Positions 10,961 through 24,700 of a DNA stretch of 64,000 bases are shown one piece after another. Both the position numbers and the translations under genes were made by a program. The notes under the pieces are model-generated. The model worked only from the letters and a program-made list of their open reading frames with translations. It was not told the origin of the DNA and ran no database searches. The DNA is from Rhynochetos jubatus (lineage: Eukaryota > Chordata > Aves > Eurypygiformes > Rhynochetidae), in assembly GCA_027574665.1 (NCBI GenBank), contig CM050654.1:12766142-12830141 (forward strand), given 5' to 3'. Within the stretch, counting starts at the first letter, position 1, and each line of letters begins with the position of its first letter.

Positions 10961-13900
10961 TGGCTGATAACAGACTGCCAACACCTGTCAGGGTTGGTTT
11001 CAAGCTACGCGCCGCTACGGCAGACTGAAGCTCAGCTTTGCTGCTACCTCACGGCGTTGTCTTCGAGTAGAAAATGCTCGACACCCTTCTGAGGCCTGCC
11101 AGTCCCAGGAAAATAATGGCTAAAAGTGCTTTGAGTAGGCAGGGCTGCCTTCTCCTGACTGAACTGATGGGTTCGGTGGCTGGCTGGCTGGCTCCAGGCA
11201 AAGGAGCAAGAGCTGAGCTCCAGCTAACCACGTAAAAGAACACAGCTGTGCGTGCAAACCCCACTCTTAATGAGCTCCAATGGCTGCACTGGGCTGTCTG
11301 GACCAGAACAGCAACCCAAGAACTTTCAGGTGCCACATCACATGCCAGCCCGTCTTGTGCACAACAGACAGAGTGTTTAAACAACCTGCCACCGCCTCCC
11401 CCACCCCCCTGGGTCCATCAATTAAAAGAATAAAGAAAATACAAATCTCTTGGTTTCACTGGTAGTAAATAGGTGTTTCAGGCAATAGATTGACTCATCT
11501 AAATAAAATTGCGGGGTGGTTGGTATGGCTTCTAACACTTCACTGCGACAAGGTTTGGATTTCAATGGGATCTGAAACAGCTGTTGCCATGGCAGGTAGG
11601 TTGTGAATTTTAAATGAGAGGTTTTGTTATGTTTTCGCATTACCACCACCTGAAAGGTAGCACAACAGCTTACAGTGGAGTTAGCCTGCTGGAAAAGCCC
11701 CTGTAAATGAGCTGTGATTCAGGCCTCTACCCAACCTTCTGAACTGTACATAGAGCATTGTAAGAGTCGATATATCAAGTTTTAAACATAAAAGCCCCTT
11801 TGTTAAAATACCACAGACAAAGAACCAGAAGGGTATTTTTGCTTTGTCCAGCTGTAGAAAATTCAACATCACTCGGAATTCCCAGTGGATTTTCTAAAAC
11901 AGTACCAAAGCCTGTTTTGATTTTGTCATGAGAAATACCCTCATAGTCAACGTAGCTTAGTGAGATTCAAACAAGCTGTATGCTGTACTGGCTGTAAGAG
12001 TCCAGCTGGAGAACATGCAAAGGGAAATCCGAGCTATCTCTCTTTAATACTGAGTCATTCAACTATTAGAAGCTGGATCAGGAGAAGGCAGTTCAGCACC
12101 CACTGCCATACACCATTGGCCACTGCCACCCCTTTTGCTAGAAAGTGACATCTTGTTTTTTCATTATCAGATTAGGAACCTGGACATTCACATCTGCTTG
12201 TAACTCCTCAGAGGAGGAAAGACACAGGTTGCTAATATGAGGAACATTCATTTCCAATGTATATAGCATTTTTCCATTATCACAAGAACTTTCTTCTCAC
12301 ATAGAACTAAAAACTTCTATGTTGCTGTTTATTCTTTTTCCCTTTTTCTCCGCATCTCATTCTTTTCCTGCAGTGACTAGTTAAATACAATTTATTGACA
12401 TAAATACAATACCAGGTGATTTTAATCTGCTTTTCCAAGGCCACAGGAGGACACAGCAGAAGAAAAATGATTACAACCCAGCTTTTTGCCTTCTTGTAAT
12501 TAGTTAACATCTCACTTTCACCTGAGATCCCACAGTCATACCTAACAAAACAATCTAAAAGTTCAGAGATAAAAATAAGACCAAAAGAATAAAATGGCAA
12601 AAGAATGAAAAGTACATACACACAAAGTCAGTAGTCCTCAGCATCTGTTTTAGAACGCACTAGAAGCAATTAAAAAATGGAGCAGACTATTAAAAAAATT
12701 GATCATTAGCAGCCGAAGTCAACAGAACACAGACATTCTGTATCACACAGTTCAAATACTGTTATGCAGTAAAATGTTCAGCCAGGATTGGAGCACCTGT
12801 ACAACAAAAAAGGATCAGTGATGCAGTGAAATTAAATACAGCAAGAAAAAAAAGGCTACCGGTAACATTTTTATCACTAAGTGTTCATTTTCTGAAAGGT
12901 CCCATGACATGGGGTTTTTATTCCACCTTGATGCGTCAGTTAAATTCTGCAGTGCTGGTAATCTCCCTTCAGAGGCAAAAGTATTAAACAGTAGGCAACA
13001 ATGTGGTTTATAATCCACAAAACAGACCAAAATACTATGTACAGTGAAGCATTTTACTGACAAGATGTTTTATTTTTAATGTGAAAAGAGTGATACTTTA
13101 ATTTTTAACCGAAGTACTTCCTGGCATGCCTAGTATGTTTTGATTAGAGCAAATAACGTTTGAAAGCACAACAAATAGAGCAACTCCTGTGTGCAGAATA
13201 TTCCCAGATTTGGGTATTGCTTTAAAAATAATTTTAAATGACAGACTGGAACAAGATGTTTGAGTGCAGTGGAATCACAGCTTCTTAAACACCTATGACT
13301 TGTCTCCAAGCTACATTCCTAAATCACTCCAGCAGTTATGGTGATCTCAGCTGAACACCAGGAGTACGTACTGGAACTTATTCCCACATAATACCTTTCC
13401 TTGAGCCCCACTTCATCTAAAGTCTTTTTTGGGTTTTTTTTATTAAATACATACAGGTGTATATGTTATTTATGTATTGTTTGTAAAATCCTTCTCAACA
13501 ACATGCTGTGCTACGAGAAGCATGTGTTTACTCAGATGAGTCTTCTGCTCATATGAACTACTGACCATCAAGGAAACATCACTTTGTAAATTGTTTTAGA
13601 ACAGCCACCGCAGTAATAGCACAGACATACAACACAATCCTACAGTTACTGGAACACAGGAACAGGGTTTTTTTAAAGACAGCAAAGAGTTCTGGGCTCA
13701 TCTGTGTGAACAGAAACAAAGCACATTACAGGCCAGAATTTATATGCCTATTTCATCTTCACAGCCACTCCAAAATGAAAAAACCCCACACCAGAATAAG
13801 GTTGAGCACCTATCTGTGCCAGTTTAACAAGTGAGTCATTATTTACTATCAAGAATATCCCAGCACTAAAGGAAGTGTGAATACTTGGTGGTCGGTGTCG

Positions 13901-15000
13901 GTATGCTGACTTACTGACTCCGGATGCAAACATGTTCGGCACAGGAAGCCTCTCTCCACACTCTCCTCAAAGGCGAAGTCTTCATTTCACTGAAGGCAAC
14001 AGCTTTGCCACAGGTGTTACTGGGTCAAAAATCACTCTTCATCGTCCTGTTGTGTTGGGAAAGCAACAAAAACTAGTGCTGTCGCATGAAATGATTGAAT
14101 CTCTGAAAGCTTTATGTAGTAGTCTGGCCCTTATTTATTAGGGCTAACACTACACGGGCTAACCAGCTAAGAATTTTCATGTCGTAATTCATGCACGTGC
14201 TTTTAATTAAGACATTTGCTTATACTCTCACACACTGGTAGGTGATTCGGCAATTCAGCTTTGTAACGTCACCGTTAATTTTGCCGACTTCCTACACACT
14301 GACTCATGCTCTATCTTGCTCACTTCTCCAGTGCTGAGTGGGCCAGGCAGGGTTTCCAAGACTGTCAGCTGTGGGTTCTTAAGGCACAGGACAGCTGGTT
14401 TCTGAAACAAACACACACTAATTGCATACCTCCATCTTGCCCCAGTTTCACAGCATATTTATCCAAGCACAACTCACCTGACTTGGCAAGAGTACGAGCA
14501 CAACTGGCCTGGTAAGAAGACGGTCAGCTATTATCTAGACTGTATGTCTTTCTAACATCTCCTCCCTTAGAAGCCCTTTTGAAAAGGCAAATTTCACACC
14601 ATCTCAAATTGCTACAGTGTTAAACAGAATAATCAGTTTCCTAGAGGTCTTAAAAACGTAAAGAAAAAGAAAAAAGGCAGCATTCCTGTTAAGAACTTTC
14701 AGTGCGGGAAACGTAAACATTCTGATAATTTCTGAACCTAAGGCTGCACACACCACCAAACCAAGCACATGAATACACTGTTTCTTTCACTAAAATGAAA
14801 CCTCGTTTGTGCCTTTCTAACAAAGAAAAGGCTTTCATTTCCTCAATGAAATGTGCCTTTGTAGGAAAGGTCCAGGCCACACCTCTCGAGTGCAACTTCT
14901 TTTCTGAAGGAAAGTCGGGTGGGTTGTTTGGGTTTTTTGTTTGTTTTTAAATTCAGCCATCTATTTGAAAAAGAGAGAAATGTACAGTTAGTGCCCCAGG
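10960..15000. other. DNAH7-STK17B intergenic region
   Basis: AT-rich sequence with no recognised exon. It holds the X-box-like motif at 11583 and a C-rich tract near 11397-11408. The short open frames show no family motif or splice context. Confidence 0.55.
11583..11596. promoter_or_regulatory. RFX X-box-like palindrome upstream of DNAH7
   Basis: GTTGCCATGGCAGG differs at two positions from the ideal RFX palindrome GTTGCCATGGCAAC. It lies about 0.9 kb upstream of the DNAH7 ATG. RFX factors drive many motile-cilia genes, so the position is suggestive. Most functional X-boxes sit closer to the start site, so function is uncertain. Confidence 0.4.
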
Positions 15001-15009
15001 AGGCTAGTA

Positions 15010-15750
15010 TGTGTAACAAACCTTCCCCTGAAGCTGCCTTACTCCTGCTGCAACACACGCATACACAAATACAGGGTAGGGCCTCCCAGCTGGAAAATAC
15101 CTTTGCAGAAAAGGTCCTGGTGGACACCAAGTTGAACACAAACCAGCAGTGTGCCCTTGCCACAAAGGCAGCTAGTGGCAGTATGGGCTGCCTTAGGCAA
15201 AGTATCACCAGCAGGTTGGTGGAGACCATCCTTCCCTTCTACTGAGCACAGGCATACCAAGTCCGATTCTGGGCTTCTCAATATGCAAGACAGACATACC
15301 CGAGAGTCCAACAAAGGGCCACAAAGGTGGTGGAGGAACTAGAGCATCTCTCCTGTGAGGAAAGGCTGAAGTAACTGGGACTGGTCAGCCTAAAGAAGAA
15401 AAGGCCTGGGGAAGGAGAGGAGGTGTCTTTACATAAATATCTGATGGACAGTGCAGAGAAGATGGCGCCAGGCTCTTGTCAGTGGTGCCCAGTGACAGGA
15501 CAAGAAGAAATGGGCTCAAACTGAAGCACAGGAGGTTCCATCCAAACATAAAAGGAAATACTTTTTTCACTCTGAGGGTGACTGAGCACTGGAACTGCTT
15601 GCCAAGAGGTGGAGTCTCCTCCAGCACACTTGGAGATACTCAAAAGCCACCTGGACATGGTCCTGGCCAGCCAGGTCTAGGTGGCCCTGCTTGAACACAA
15701 CTTCCAGAGGTCCCTTCCAACCTCAACCATTCTCTGATTCTGTGAAGAAA
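15010..15750 (+). mobile_element. CR1 LINE 3' portion between DNAH7 and STK17B
   Basis: About 0.7 kb of CR1 on the plus strand. Recognisable consensus pieces in order are CAGAAAAGGTCCTGGTGGAC, GTGCCCTTGCCACAAAGGCA, ACCAGCAGGTTGGTGGAGAC, GAGTCCAACAAAGGGCCACA and GCATCTCTCCTGTGAGGAAA, then the ORF2 C-terminal region and a 3' tail of the ATTCTGTGA type at 15736-15744. The coding frame is broken by stops and indels. Its 3' end lies about 20 bp from the inferred STK17B cleavage site, tail to tail. The left boundary is approximate. Confidence 0.9.
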
Positions 15751-15764
15751 TGAAAACACAGGAG

Positions 15765-18421
15765 TTCTGAAAAAAGGCAAAGTTTATTTATATTATAAAA
15801 AGGGTCATAAACTGCATAGAAATATGACTTAAGTCATCTTAAAACATTACTCGTCACTCATTTACACTCTGCAATTCCCAGTAATAAGGCAGGAAGCAAG
15901 ACGGGCTAACAGTTGTCTACAATGTATGTATTTACATTCAATTCAAGTTATGCATGCACAAAAATATTTTTAAATAAATCAAACACTGATCCAAACAAAA
16001 TCTGATTCAAGGTATATTTTAAGTTTACATAAAGTACAAATAAGTCCTCAAAATTTAAGTTCCTTGGATAAGACCGATTTTCATTTAGTTAAATTTAAAG
16101 ATAAGTTAGCTCCCAAACTACTAAGAAATGTAAACATCAGATACCACGACAAAAATCTTAAGGAATAACAATATTGTCATAAAGTGCTGCCATATACTCT
16201 CAGCTTTATTTTCAGGATGTTAGAAATAGAATATTAATCTATAGACTTTCAAAAGCTTCCCAGTTGCAATTTCAATTGAGTAATATTTCTGCAGAATTTT
16301 AAAACTTAACAATTTTATAAACATTCTTTTTTACCTTTATCCATTTTTGACATTTTCATATCTTAAGTGAACTGTAACTTCTGAGTACGTATAAAAGAGT
16401 TGGTATTTTTAATTTATGCCGTTCAAAGTAGACTCTGTGCTGGTGGAAAAAACCCAAAAGGTTAGGTAAGACTCCAACTGGGAAAACCCAAGGAATCTGA
16501 GAAGTAAAGGTATAAGGTACCTGAACACAATCCAACAACTACCTCCAGGAAAGTCATTTGATAATAGTCATCAGCATCACTGAAAAAAGTTACATGAGAA
16601 TTAATACACGGAGGTGAGTCAGTGTGGTTCATTTATATGTAGGCCTCTGAGCTTCATCCGTGCTGAATGTATCTGTTACTTCATCTCACATGAGATTAAC
16701 TCTAGGAAAAAACTTTTACTTCTTCTGACAAACGTAAGCTGGAAAATCGCCTTCCATGCCTTACACCTCAGTTGACTTCTCACTTGTCAACATGAGTGTC
16801 ACCCAAAATAAAGACAATGGTCCTGAATTCCACCATGCATTATGCCGATATTCTACGCTGAAATCTATTTGTAAGCGCCCCTGTTCCTTCCGTGTGCCAA
16901 GAAAGATAAAATACAGCCTGTTACCACTCAGTATGTTCACCCCTCAATCATATGTTCTTCCAAAAGTTCAATCTGGCTAACTATTGACAAGTCCACAGGC
17001 GCACTTGAAAAATATTATCAGATTGTGATATCATACAAAACAAAACAAACCCAAATCAAAGACAATTAAGACTAAGCTCTGAGGAGTGGAAAATCCCTAA
17101 AGTATTTTAAAGTGCCATTTACTTTCAAAATGTTTATCAGAGTTGTAATACATTCCCTACACAAAAAGACTTCCAGCCTCTGTTACAATTAGGACCTTAT
17201 CTTGTCAGTATTAGTTTCAGGCTGTTAAGGCATGATTGGTATTTGCTTTAAGTCAAAACTTGACACAGGCATTATTTCCTCAGAGCCTAGAAACAGGATG
17301 TGGAAGGGATATAACTTTAGAAAATAACAAACCCACTAAACACCACACATTTAAAGACTTAGGACAATTATTAGGTAGTTTGCCTTTAAATACTAACACA
17401 CTGCAGTCCATTTCTCAGAGCGGGCATGAAGCTAAGTTATTATGGATAGCAGTAACTGAAAAAAGATGCACTGCACTTCTACATTAGAGGGGCATAATGA
17501 CAAGCTTTTAACTGCAGCTCCACTGGCAAAAATGGTTATTTTCCATTTATTCAGTTATTACTTTTAACTCTGAAGAGGCTTTCTGTTTTGTTGGGTTTGT
17601 GTGGCTTGGGGTTGGTTATTTTAAGATGAGGAATAGGGCAGTACCAGTACAAAATACTATTTCCGAGGTTTTATGAAAGCAAACTAACAAGCAGTGAAAT
17701 ACTTGCATCAGCATGGGACCTCATCCTCTTCAAGCATAACTTACTGATAAGAAGCAAAGGACCACTAGCACAAGGACTGACAATCTACCCGTTTTCTATT
17801 CAAGCATTCCAGAGATCCAACACAGGAAAAAACACAGAGTACGCATTGCAATCCTTAAATGCACCGGATCTATAAGGCACCAACATTTCCTTCACTACTA
17901 CTGACACTAGAGAGAAAGCAGTTCTCCAAATGGCCCCAACAGATGGATCATATTCCTGAAATACACCAACTTTAGCTTCCTTTTAAAAGCTGTGAGAATG
18001 GTCACAAATAAGCTCAGTAAGACAGCTAGATTCAGTTTCCCTGCAGGGGCCAATTTCTTCTTAGGGCTAGTCATAACAGTGTGCATGTATTCAACCACTT
18101 TGGCAAAGCTTGAGTTTAAACAAACTAATTTCCTGGTTTTAGTTTGTTCAATCTGGCATCATTTTTGGACTAAAACTTGAAAAGTGCAAAAATATTTAAT
18201 TCTATCTTCTTAAAAAAAAATTCATTTTAGTGGTGCAACCACCCCAAATTGTCAGGAGTTAAATCCATTGCCAGCAATGGATATGAAAGGAAGCACCAGC
18301 ACAAAAGAATCAAAGTGCATTTCCAGTACGCCAACGCTGCACGGACTGGCAAACCATAATCTTGTATTCACCACTGGAATAGATTACGCTAAATTCATTT
18401 TATAAAAGTCTCCATTACACA
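15765..18421 (-). other. STK17B: STK17B 3' UTR (inferred)
   Basis: About 2.65 kb of AT-rich sequence between the stop codon and the distal AATAAA, with no gene or repeat that I recognise. Several ATTTA pentamers occur in the transcribed sense, compatible with AU-rich-element control of mRNA stability. The extent is inferred from the poly(A) signal only. Confidence 0.55.
15783..15788 (-). promoter_or_regulatory. STK17B: STK17B distal poly(A) signal
   Basis: AATAAA on the minus strand, followed by a T-rich segment, about 2.6 kb past the stop codon. Cleavage would fall near 15765. This makes the 3' UTR end just before the CR1 tail. Alternative AATAAA hexamers lie upstream in the UTR near 16205 and 17545. 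Confidence 0.6.
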
Positions 18422-18704
18422 TTAACATACGAAGTCTGTCATGAAGTCTTGGGGATACTGCAACGAATCATCAAAACGGAAACGTTTGGAGACTGTACTG
18501 CTGTCCTCTGGAATGTTTTCTTTGTCTTCCTTGTTGCTACAGGTACCATTACAACTGGATTTTATATTCCGCTCTTCTGAGCATTTTGCTGTGTGTCCTG
18601 GCGTCAGAGAAGAGCAACAAGTTTCTTCAGGGCTACACAAGAGCATAAACTCCCCTTGCTGCAACCACGAATGAGCGAGACAGGCCTCTGCTGTGGGTCT
18701 TTCC
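18422..18704 (-). CDS. STK17B: STK17B last coding exon
   Basis: A 283-nt coding part of the terminal exon, CTTTCAAAG acceptor to a TAA stop, encoding residues 279-372. It finishes the kinase domain ([16 protein letters not shown]) and adds the regulatory tail with [16 protein letters not shown] and [10 protein letters not shown]. Confidence 0.95.
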
Positions 18705-21700
18705 CTTTGAAAGAGAAAAGGATAAAGTTGCTTCATCTCAGAAATACTACAAACGTCCTTAAGATAGGTCTGACACGTGCTAAGAAATCTTAAGCAGACT
18801 TGACAGTAAAGTGTTAATACTGCCGATTTTCCACCACTCCTGTTAAAACACACATTAGACCCTATTACATTTAGGGGTTAAATATTGGCAGCATGTGTCA
18901 GTGGAGAGTTTCCCCTGCTGCTGAGTGTCAGAACTGGTAAGCTTTTCACCAGAATAAGAAATAGGTATTTCTCAGCTGGTATTCATAGCTCCTTGGCATG
19001 TTCTCATGTGCACATCCTTAAGCTTTCGAAGTCCTATGTTTTATAAAATACACTGTAAAAAGGGAGGCTAAGGAATATTTGCTCATTAGATTTTCAAGGA
19101 GGGCCAAATAACATCATCAACTCTATCTGACATTTTGCAGCGTTATACTCTTGCCATTAATCATAAACTAGTGTAAACCCTTCCAAATTGTAGTTACTAC
19201 CAAGCAAAGTACAGACTTAACAAAACTGTTCCTTTGGATAACCTAGTATAGTGCTACTAGAGTTTTCATCAAGTTCTGCATTGTCAGGTTCCACAGAACT
19301 TGCTGGAAGTGCAACAGAGCCCACTATGTGTCCTTAACTCCGCCTGAACACGGGAATATTTTCTGGCCAGAGAACTGTAACTTTACAGAGTTGACCATCT
19401 GAGGGCAGATTTTTCCTCTTAAGATTCAAGGTATAGTCATCAAGGATTGGAATGGGGGGCAAAAAACCCCCACACTGTTACTGAGAATATAATGAAGACT
19501 GAGATGCCCAGAAGCAGGTAAGCAAGTAGGAACTGTGATGGAACGTCAAAGACCCCACAGGTCCACACTAACATTTATCAAAGCGGTCCCTTCATACTTG
19601 CTTCCCTCGTGATGCTGTTTTTCATGAGTTATTCCAGATATTGACAAACCCTCCATGTGAGACCAGACAACAGAAAGGACCGTTCATCCTCTCCAGACAT
19701 TAATTTATATGGAGTCATTATTTTGCTGAAGTGGGCACTTCATGGATATCATCGCCCAGCATCCCCACCTATCCAAAAAACCCTTTTCCAACCCAACAAC
19801 AGGGTCACTCCTGCTTGCTGCAGGGTCCCTGAAGATGGCAGGAACTACTGTCTCACCACAAAGGACAATACTTACACTGTAATTGATAATATCTGACCAT
19901 GCCTAAGAACATAACTGACTAACTTCACTAAAAATTATTCCCTCATATACACCTTTTTGGGGTGTCTTTCTTTGGGGTTTTTTTGTTGTTGTTTGGGTTT
20001 ATTTGTTTGGTTTTTTCCCCACACTGCATTTTCTGGTGCAACAGTTAAAGAAATACCCAGATTTAACACTATACAGCAAGCGCAGACACAGTGAATGTCT
20101 GTAATTCTCCTGCTCTCAAAGATGACCTACTCACAGCTCAGCTCCTTTGAAGGGCCTCGATTAGAATCTGGACTCCCGAAGAATGCAAAGTTATGGAACT
20201 GTGCCTTACCAACAAAAAGAAGTTCATACCTTTGATGGAGAACCCCTTTTAAAAGCCTGATCATGCAAAACACTGTGTATTTCTGAGGAATATATGCTCA
20301 GTCACAAGACTGCCAAGTTTTTATGTAGAATGTACTGAGGTAGGATGATACATTAAAGGTAAGTCAGGAAGCAAGAAAGCACTGCAGCAAAAAGATGGAA
20401 TTTTGTCTCTCCAAATGGTGCAAGAAAAGGTTAAATTATAGACAAGAATGTGACCTTTCTAGAATGTATTTGATCACATTTGTTACTAAGCCGTCCTCTG
20501 ATTGAAAATATAAAGAAACTGAAAATACAAAACTCAAAGCACAAGCCTGACTACAGTAATACCCAGAGAACCAAATATCCTTTTCATACACTATGGAAAA
20601 GCATAAATCTACACTTTTAAATATCCAGCTGGTAATACCAACGCATTGCAAAACGCCTGACTGATCTTATCAGCAGTACTGAGCTCCCAAATTAACATTC
20701 ACTTTTTCTACACGCTCCACAAACAGCAAAGATATTCTGGCCCAGAGAAGCTTGTTACTTACTCTGGATTCTTTATGAGAAGTTTTTGAACAAAGTCCCT
20801 GGCAGGCTGCGATACTGATGAAAATGTTTCTTCTGAATAATCCACGTTAACTTGAGATATATTAAGGTAAGTTTCTTGATTATCAGCTCCCACAAATGGA
20901 GATTCTTGGGTCAGCAGCATGTATGAAATTACACCTATGTTCCTGAGAAAAGAACACAAAGTATGATCTTACTAGGATACCTAAACAATACAAACCCCCA
21001 CCCATATTTCTTGTGCTGCAGATCAAACTTCCTGACCTATGTCTCACTCAAAGAATTAGAAACATCATGTGACATCTCACTTGTATGTGATTCAAGCGTG
21101 TATGCACACGCACCCACAAGGAAAGCTATGTATACAGTTCAAGGAAGTGATTTTTTTTTTAAACTGAATAACAAAGTAAGAAAAGGGAACGTTGCAAGTG
21201 TTAGGAAAAGGAAATGCACCTCTTTCACACAGCCTGTTCTTGGACATAAGGACAGTTCTGGATGACAGAACTCCATGAAGAGAGACTTTCCAATTTGTAG
21301 GTAAATAAACCCCCATCTTTCACTACAATTCTGGATGAAGTATCAAAGACTGAGAATTAGCAAACGGTTCTGTACAACTGACACGTTACAATATTCTCTC
21401 GCCAAGATGTTTTTTTCCCCCTAAGAATATGAATGCAAGTACCACACATCATGTGATTTTTATAATCCTTAGATGGTTTCTTGATGCATAACAACAATGG
21501 TTTTGTGATCTGATAGATCAAACCTTAGCACTCGTTACTAAATGCGCGGAAACATGCAGCTGCTGTGTTTGTCATTCTGCATACAGCACCACTAGTTTGG
21601 GTCTCTGTCTTCCCACAAAACAGGCAGAGAGTGGCTAAAGAACACTCACAAACAGATTTAATTATTATTACAAGTTGAGAATTTCAGGAGTAGCTAGATC

Positions 21701-24700
21701 ATAGCAACCTTCAAAACTGAATTTTACTTATTCAGATGCTTAAGAGCATACAAATATTATGTTTTTAAGGAAACATGGCAAAGCTAGCCTTTACACTAAC
21801 ATAGCTCATGAAATCAACAGGCTACAAAGGTAGACTTAATAAAGCTGTGGATTAGTTTAAAGTACTTGTCTCTTTTTATGACTCACTCCGCAGATACTGC
21901 TCTAAAGACAAGTACAGAAAGTTAAAATACTTTATCATTTGTATAATAAAATTATTTCTGACAGAAAAGTGGGGAGGGTGGAGTGCCCAAGAGTAGTTAA
22001 TACCTGAAGCATGTCATCCAAGAGTAACTAATACCTCAAGCACGCTATGCAATCATTGTTAGTGTTCCCTTAGAACACACACCTATACGCTGCTCACTCA
22101 GAAGACACCTGCATTCCCTACTAGCTGGGCAACAGACCCACATACAGTAATTCCTTTACGTCCCAAATTATATCCCGAGGGTTCCTTCTCCCTCCCAACA
22201 GAAGGGTATTCTTGGAAGCCAGATAAAACTGCATCAGAGCCTGGATCTGGCCCACAGACTGTTCCGTGGTCACGCCTACCTCAATAAAATGAATTAACAA
22301 ACACAACCTACCACATATCTGTAGCTGTGGTAATAGGATCATAGTTTAAGATTTCTGGAGCTAGAGAAAGAGATGGGGAGAAGAAAAACACTTTAATAGA
22401 CATATTATTCAAGTGGCCTTGATTCACACACTAAATTTCTGGCAGTTTTTTGCCAGCCATTATTATGAGACTAAACTTGCAGTTTCAGTAATCAAGTTTA
22501 TTATTTTCAAGCCATAAGGGTGAAAAAAGATACTTCCATTGGATTAGACACACTGACTTTTAACGGGTTCACATAGCACTATGTGGCCTTAAGTCTATCC
22601 TATCCAAGTCCCAAGATACTTTCTAATCAGATGCATGTACATAAAAGATCCTTCCAGGAGTTTTTCAAGTATATAGCTTTTTAGGGGAATGCATAAAGCC
22701 TTCGGCATGCTAATGCTGCAAAGCCAGATGACCAAGCCAATTTTAGGATCAGTGGCTGTGAGCGTATGCTGGACAGCAAGTTATTCACTACAGATTGAAG
22801 TGCTCTTGAGTGTGGTCAGATCATTAAGGAAACCTGCCCCTCAGCGAGGACCAAGTTTTAATGGCAATCTTTCCCCTTCCGAGGAATACTTGAATCTCAT
22901 TAAACAGTGTTCCTAATTCAAAGGAGTTTGTTGTGCATTATAATGTTTTATTCCAACTCTAACTGAAAAGGATTTAACAGCCAAAGTTTCTTTCTGTCAG
23001 TTTAACAGTCTGCACCACAGCAAATGCTACAGCATGAAGTTAGAGGGGCACTTACTGATGTAATTTGGGAATTTCTTCGGTACTAGTATTTACTGACTAC
23101 ACTAAAAAAAGAGCAGCTCAAAACATGTTGCCTTGCTGTTCTTCCTCCAGTAGTGACTGATACGTTGATAAGCATATTACGTGAACTGTTCCTGTTTTCT
23201 CAAAAGCACACAACAGAAATTGTGAAGTAACTCTTCCATACCTAGATACTCTGTTGTTCCCATGATCTGTCGCAGTTCCCTAGAATTCTCCAGCTTCCGA
23301 GACATACCAAAATCTACAATTTTTACATCACCAAGAGGATTGACACTGCTCAGCAAAATATTTTGAGGCTACAATAGAAAAGATTTAATTCTCAAATTAG
23401 TAAGATACAAGCTGCAAAAATCCAAATGTACAAAATGACATTTCAGTTTCTATTATGCAGTACTTATTGCTAAACTTTAAGTAATTTTTAGATATAATCT
23501 AAAACACTGCTTTTTCTTCCTCGTATTTATGTATTTAACAAATGACTTTAATATTAAATTGAAGATAAAGTCCTAAAATAAGAAGTCTGCTGCAGCCTCA
23601 CCTTTAAATCAAGATGAACAATATTGTTTTCATGCAAGCAACAAAGTCCTTCAAGTATTTGTCTTATAAGTCTTATAATATCCCTTTCACAAATTCTGTC
23701 ATCCAGATCTGAGACACACAAGTCAAATATTTCTCCTCCAGCAGCACTGAAACACATAAAAGAACACTTACATGTTAAGGTTGAATTTTCAAGCTTAAGT
23801 GAGGAAAAATCTTATATATAGTACCTATGCAAATCATATACATCCATTTTGATAAATTCCTATTCTCAGGAATGCTGGCAATACTGCTGGTTTGGTTTTG
23901 TTTTTTTACCACACGCTTATGCCAAGACACATCATATAAGCACTTAGAAAAGGAAAAAATTAAAGAATCTGATGATGCTTTTTCTTTCCTTACAGCAAGT
24001 AACAGCACTTGAGACAGTGAAACAGAACTATGGCTGAAAACCTCTTAATGCTTTGGTGCCCTCAAGCATGCTTTTCTGTAAGTCAGTGTGAAGATATCTT
24101 CAGGAAGATGAGTTCGGTCATCGTTCCCTAACAGAAGCAGCCTTTCTCTTTAAGTCAAATCTAAAGTTTTTCCATTAGACTAGTTCCTTAAATAATTCAA
24201 AGCAAGAAAGCCCAGCAGTACTCCTGTTCTCTGTACTCGGGAGTACAAATACTCCTTTTTCGCATGATGTGGCTGTGGTGTAAATGGAAACACTACAATG
24301 TAATGAATAGCTAGAGTTGCTGAAGACTGTTTCTGGCATGGGACAAAACTGCATTATTTGCCACCCTAGATCCTGCCACTCTGATGGAAACAAACAATCA
24401 GGTGTTTGTATCAGAAAGGTACCAGGAAGAAATATCTAGCATGCTGCCGATGAACAAATATACAGGTGCCTAGTCAGTCAGCGAGCAGTATCTTCCAGAA
24501 CTTTAGTAGACACAGAATATTGAGAAATACAAGGATTCAGCTGTCACTTTGAAATCTACCATTTCCACACTAACAGAGATGAGATTGACAAGCTTCACAT
24601 TTTCACACAGCACCTCAAACGTGTCTTCCTCATAAAAACACTGTTGCTCACTTACAGAAACCCCTACCATTAGCACAGCATAAAGGAAGCATGGAAATAA

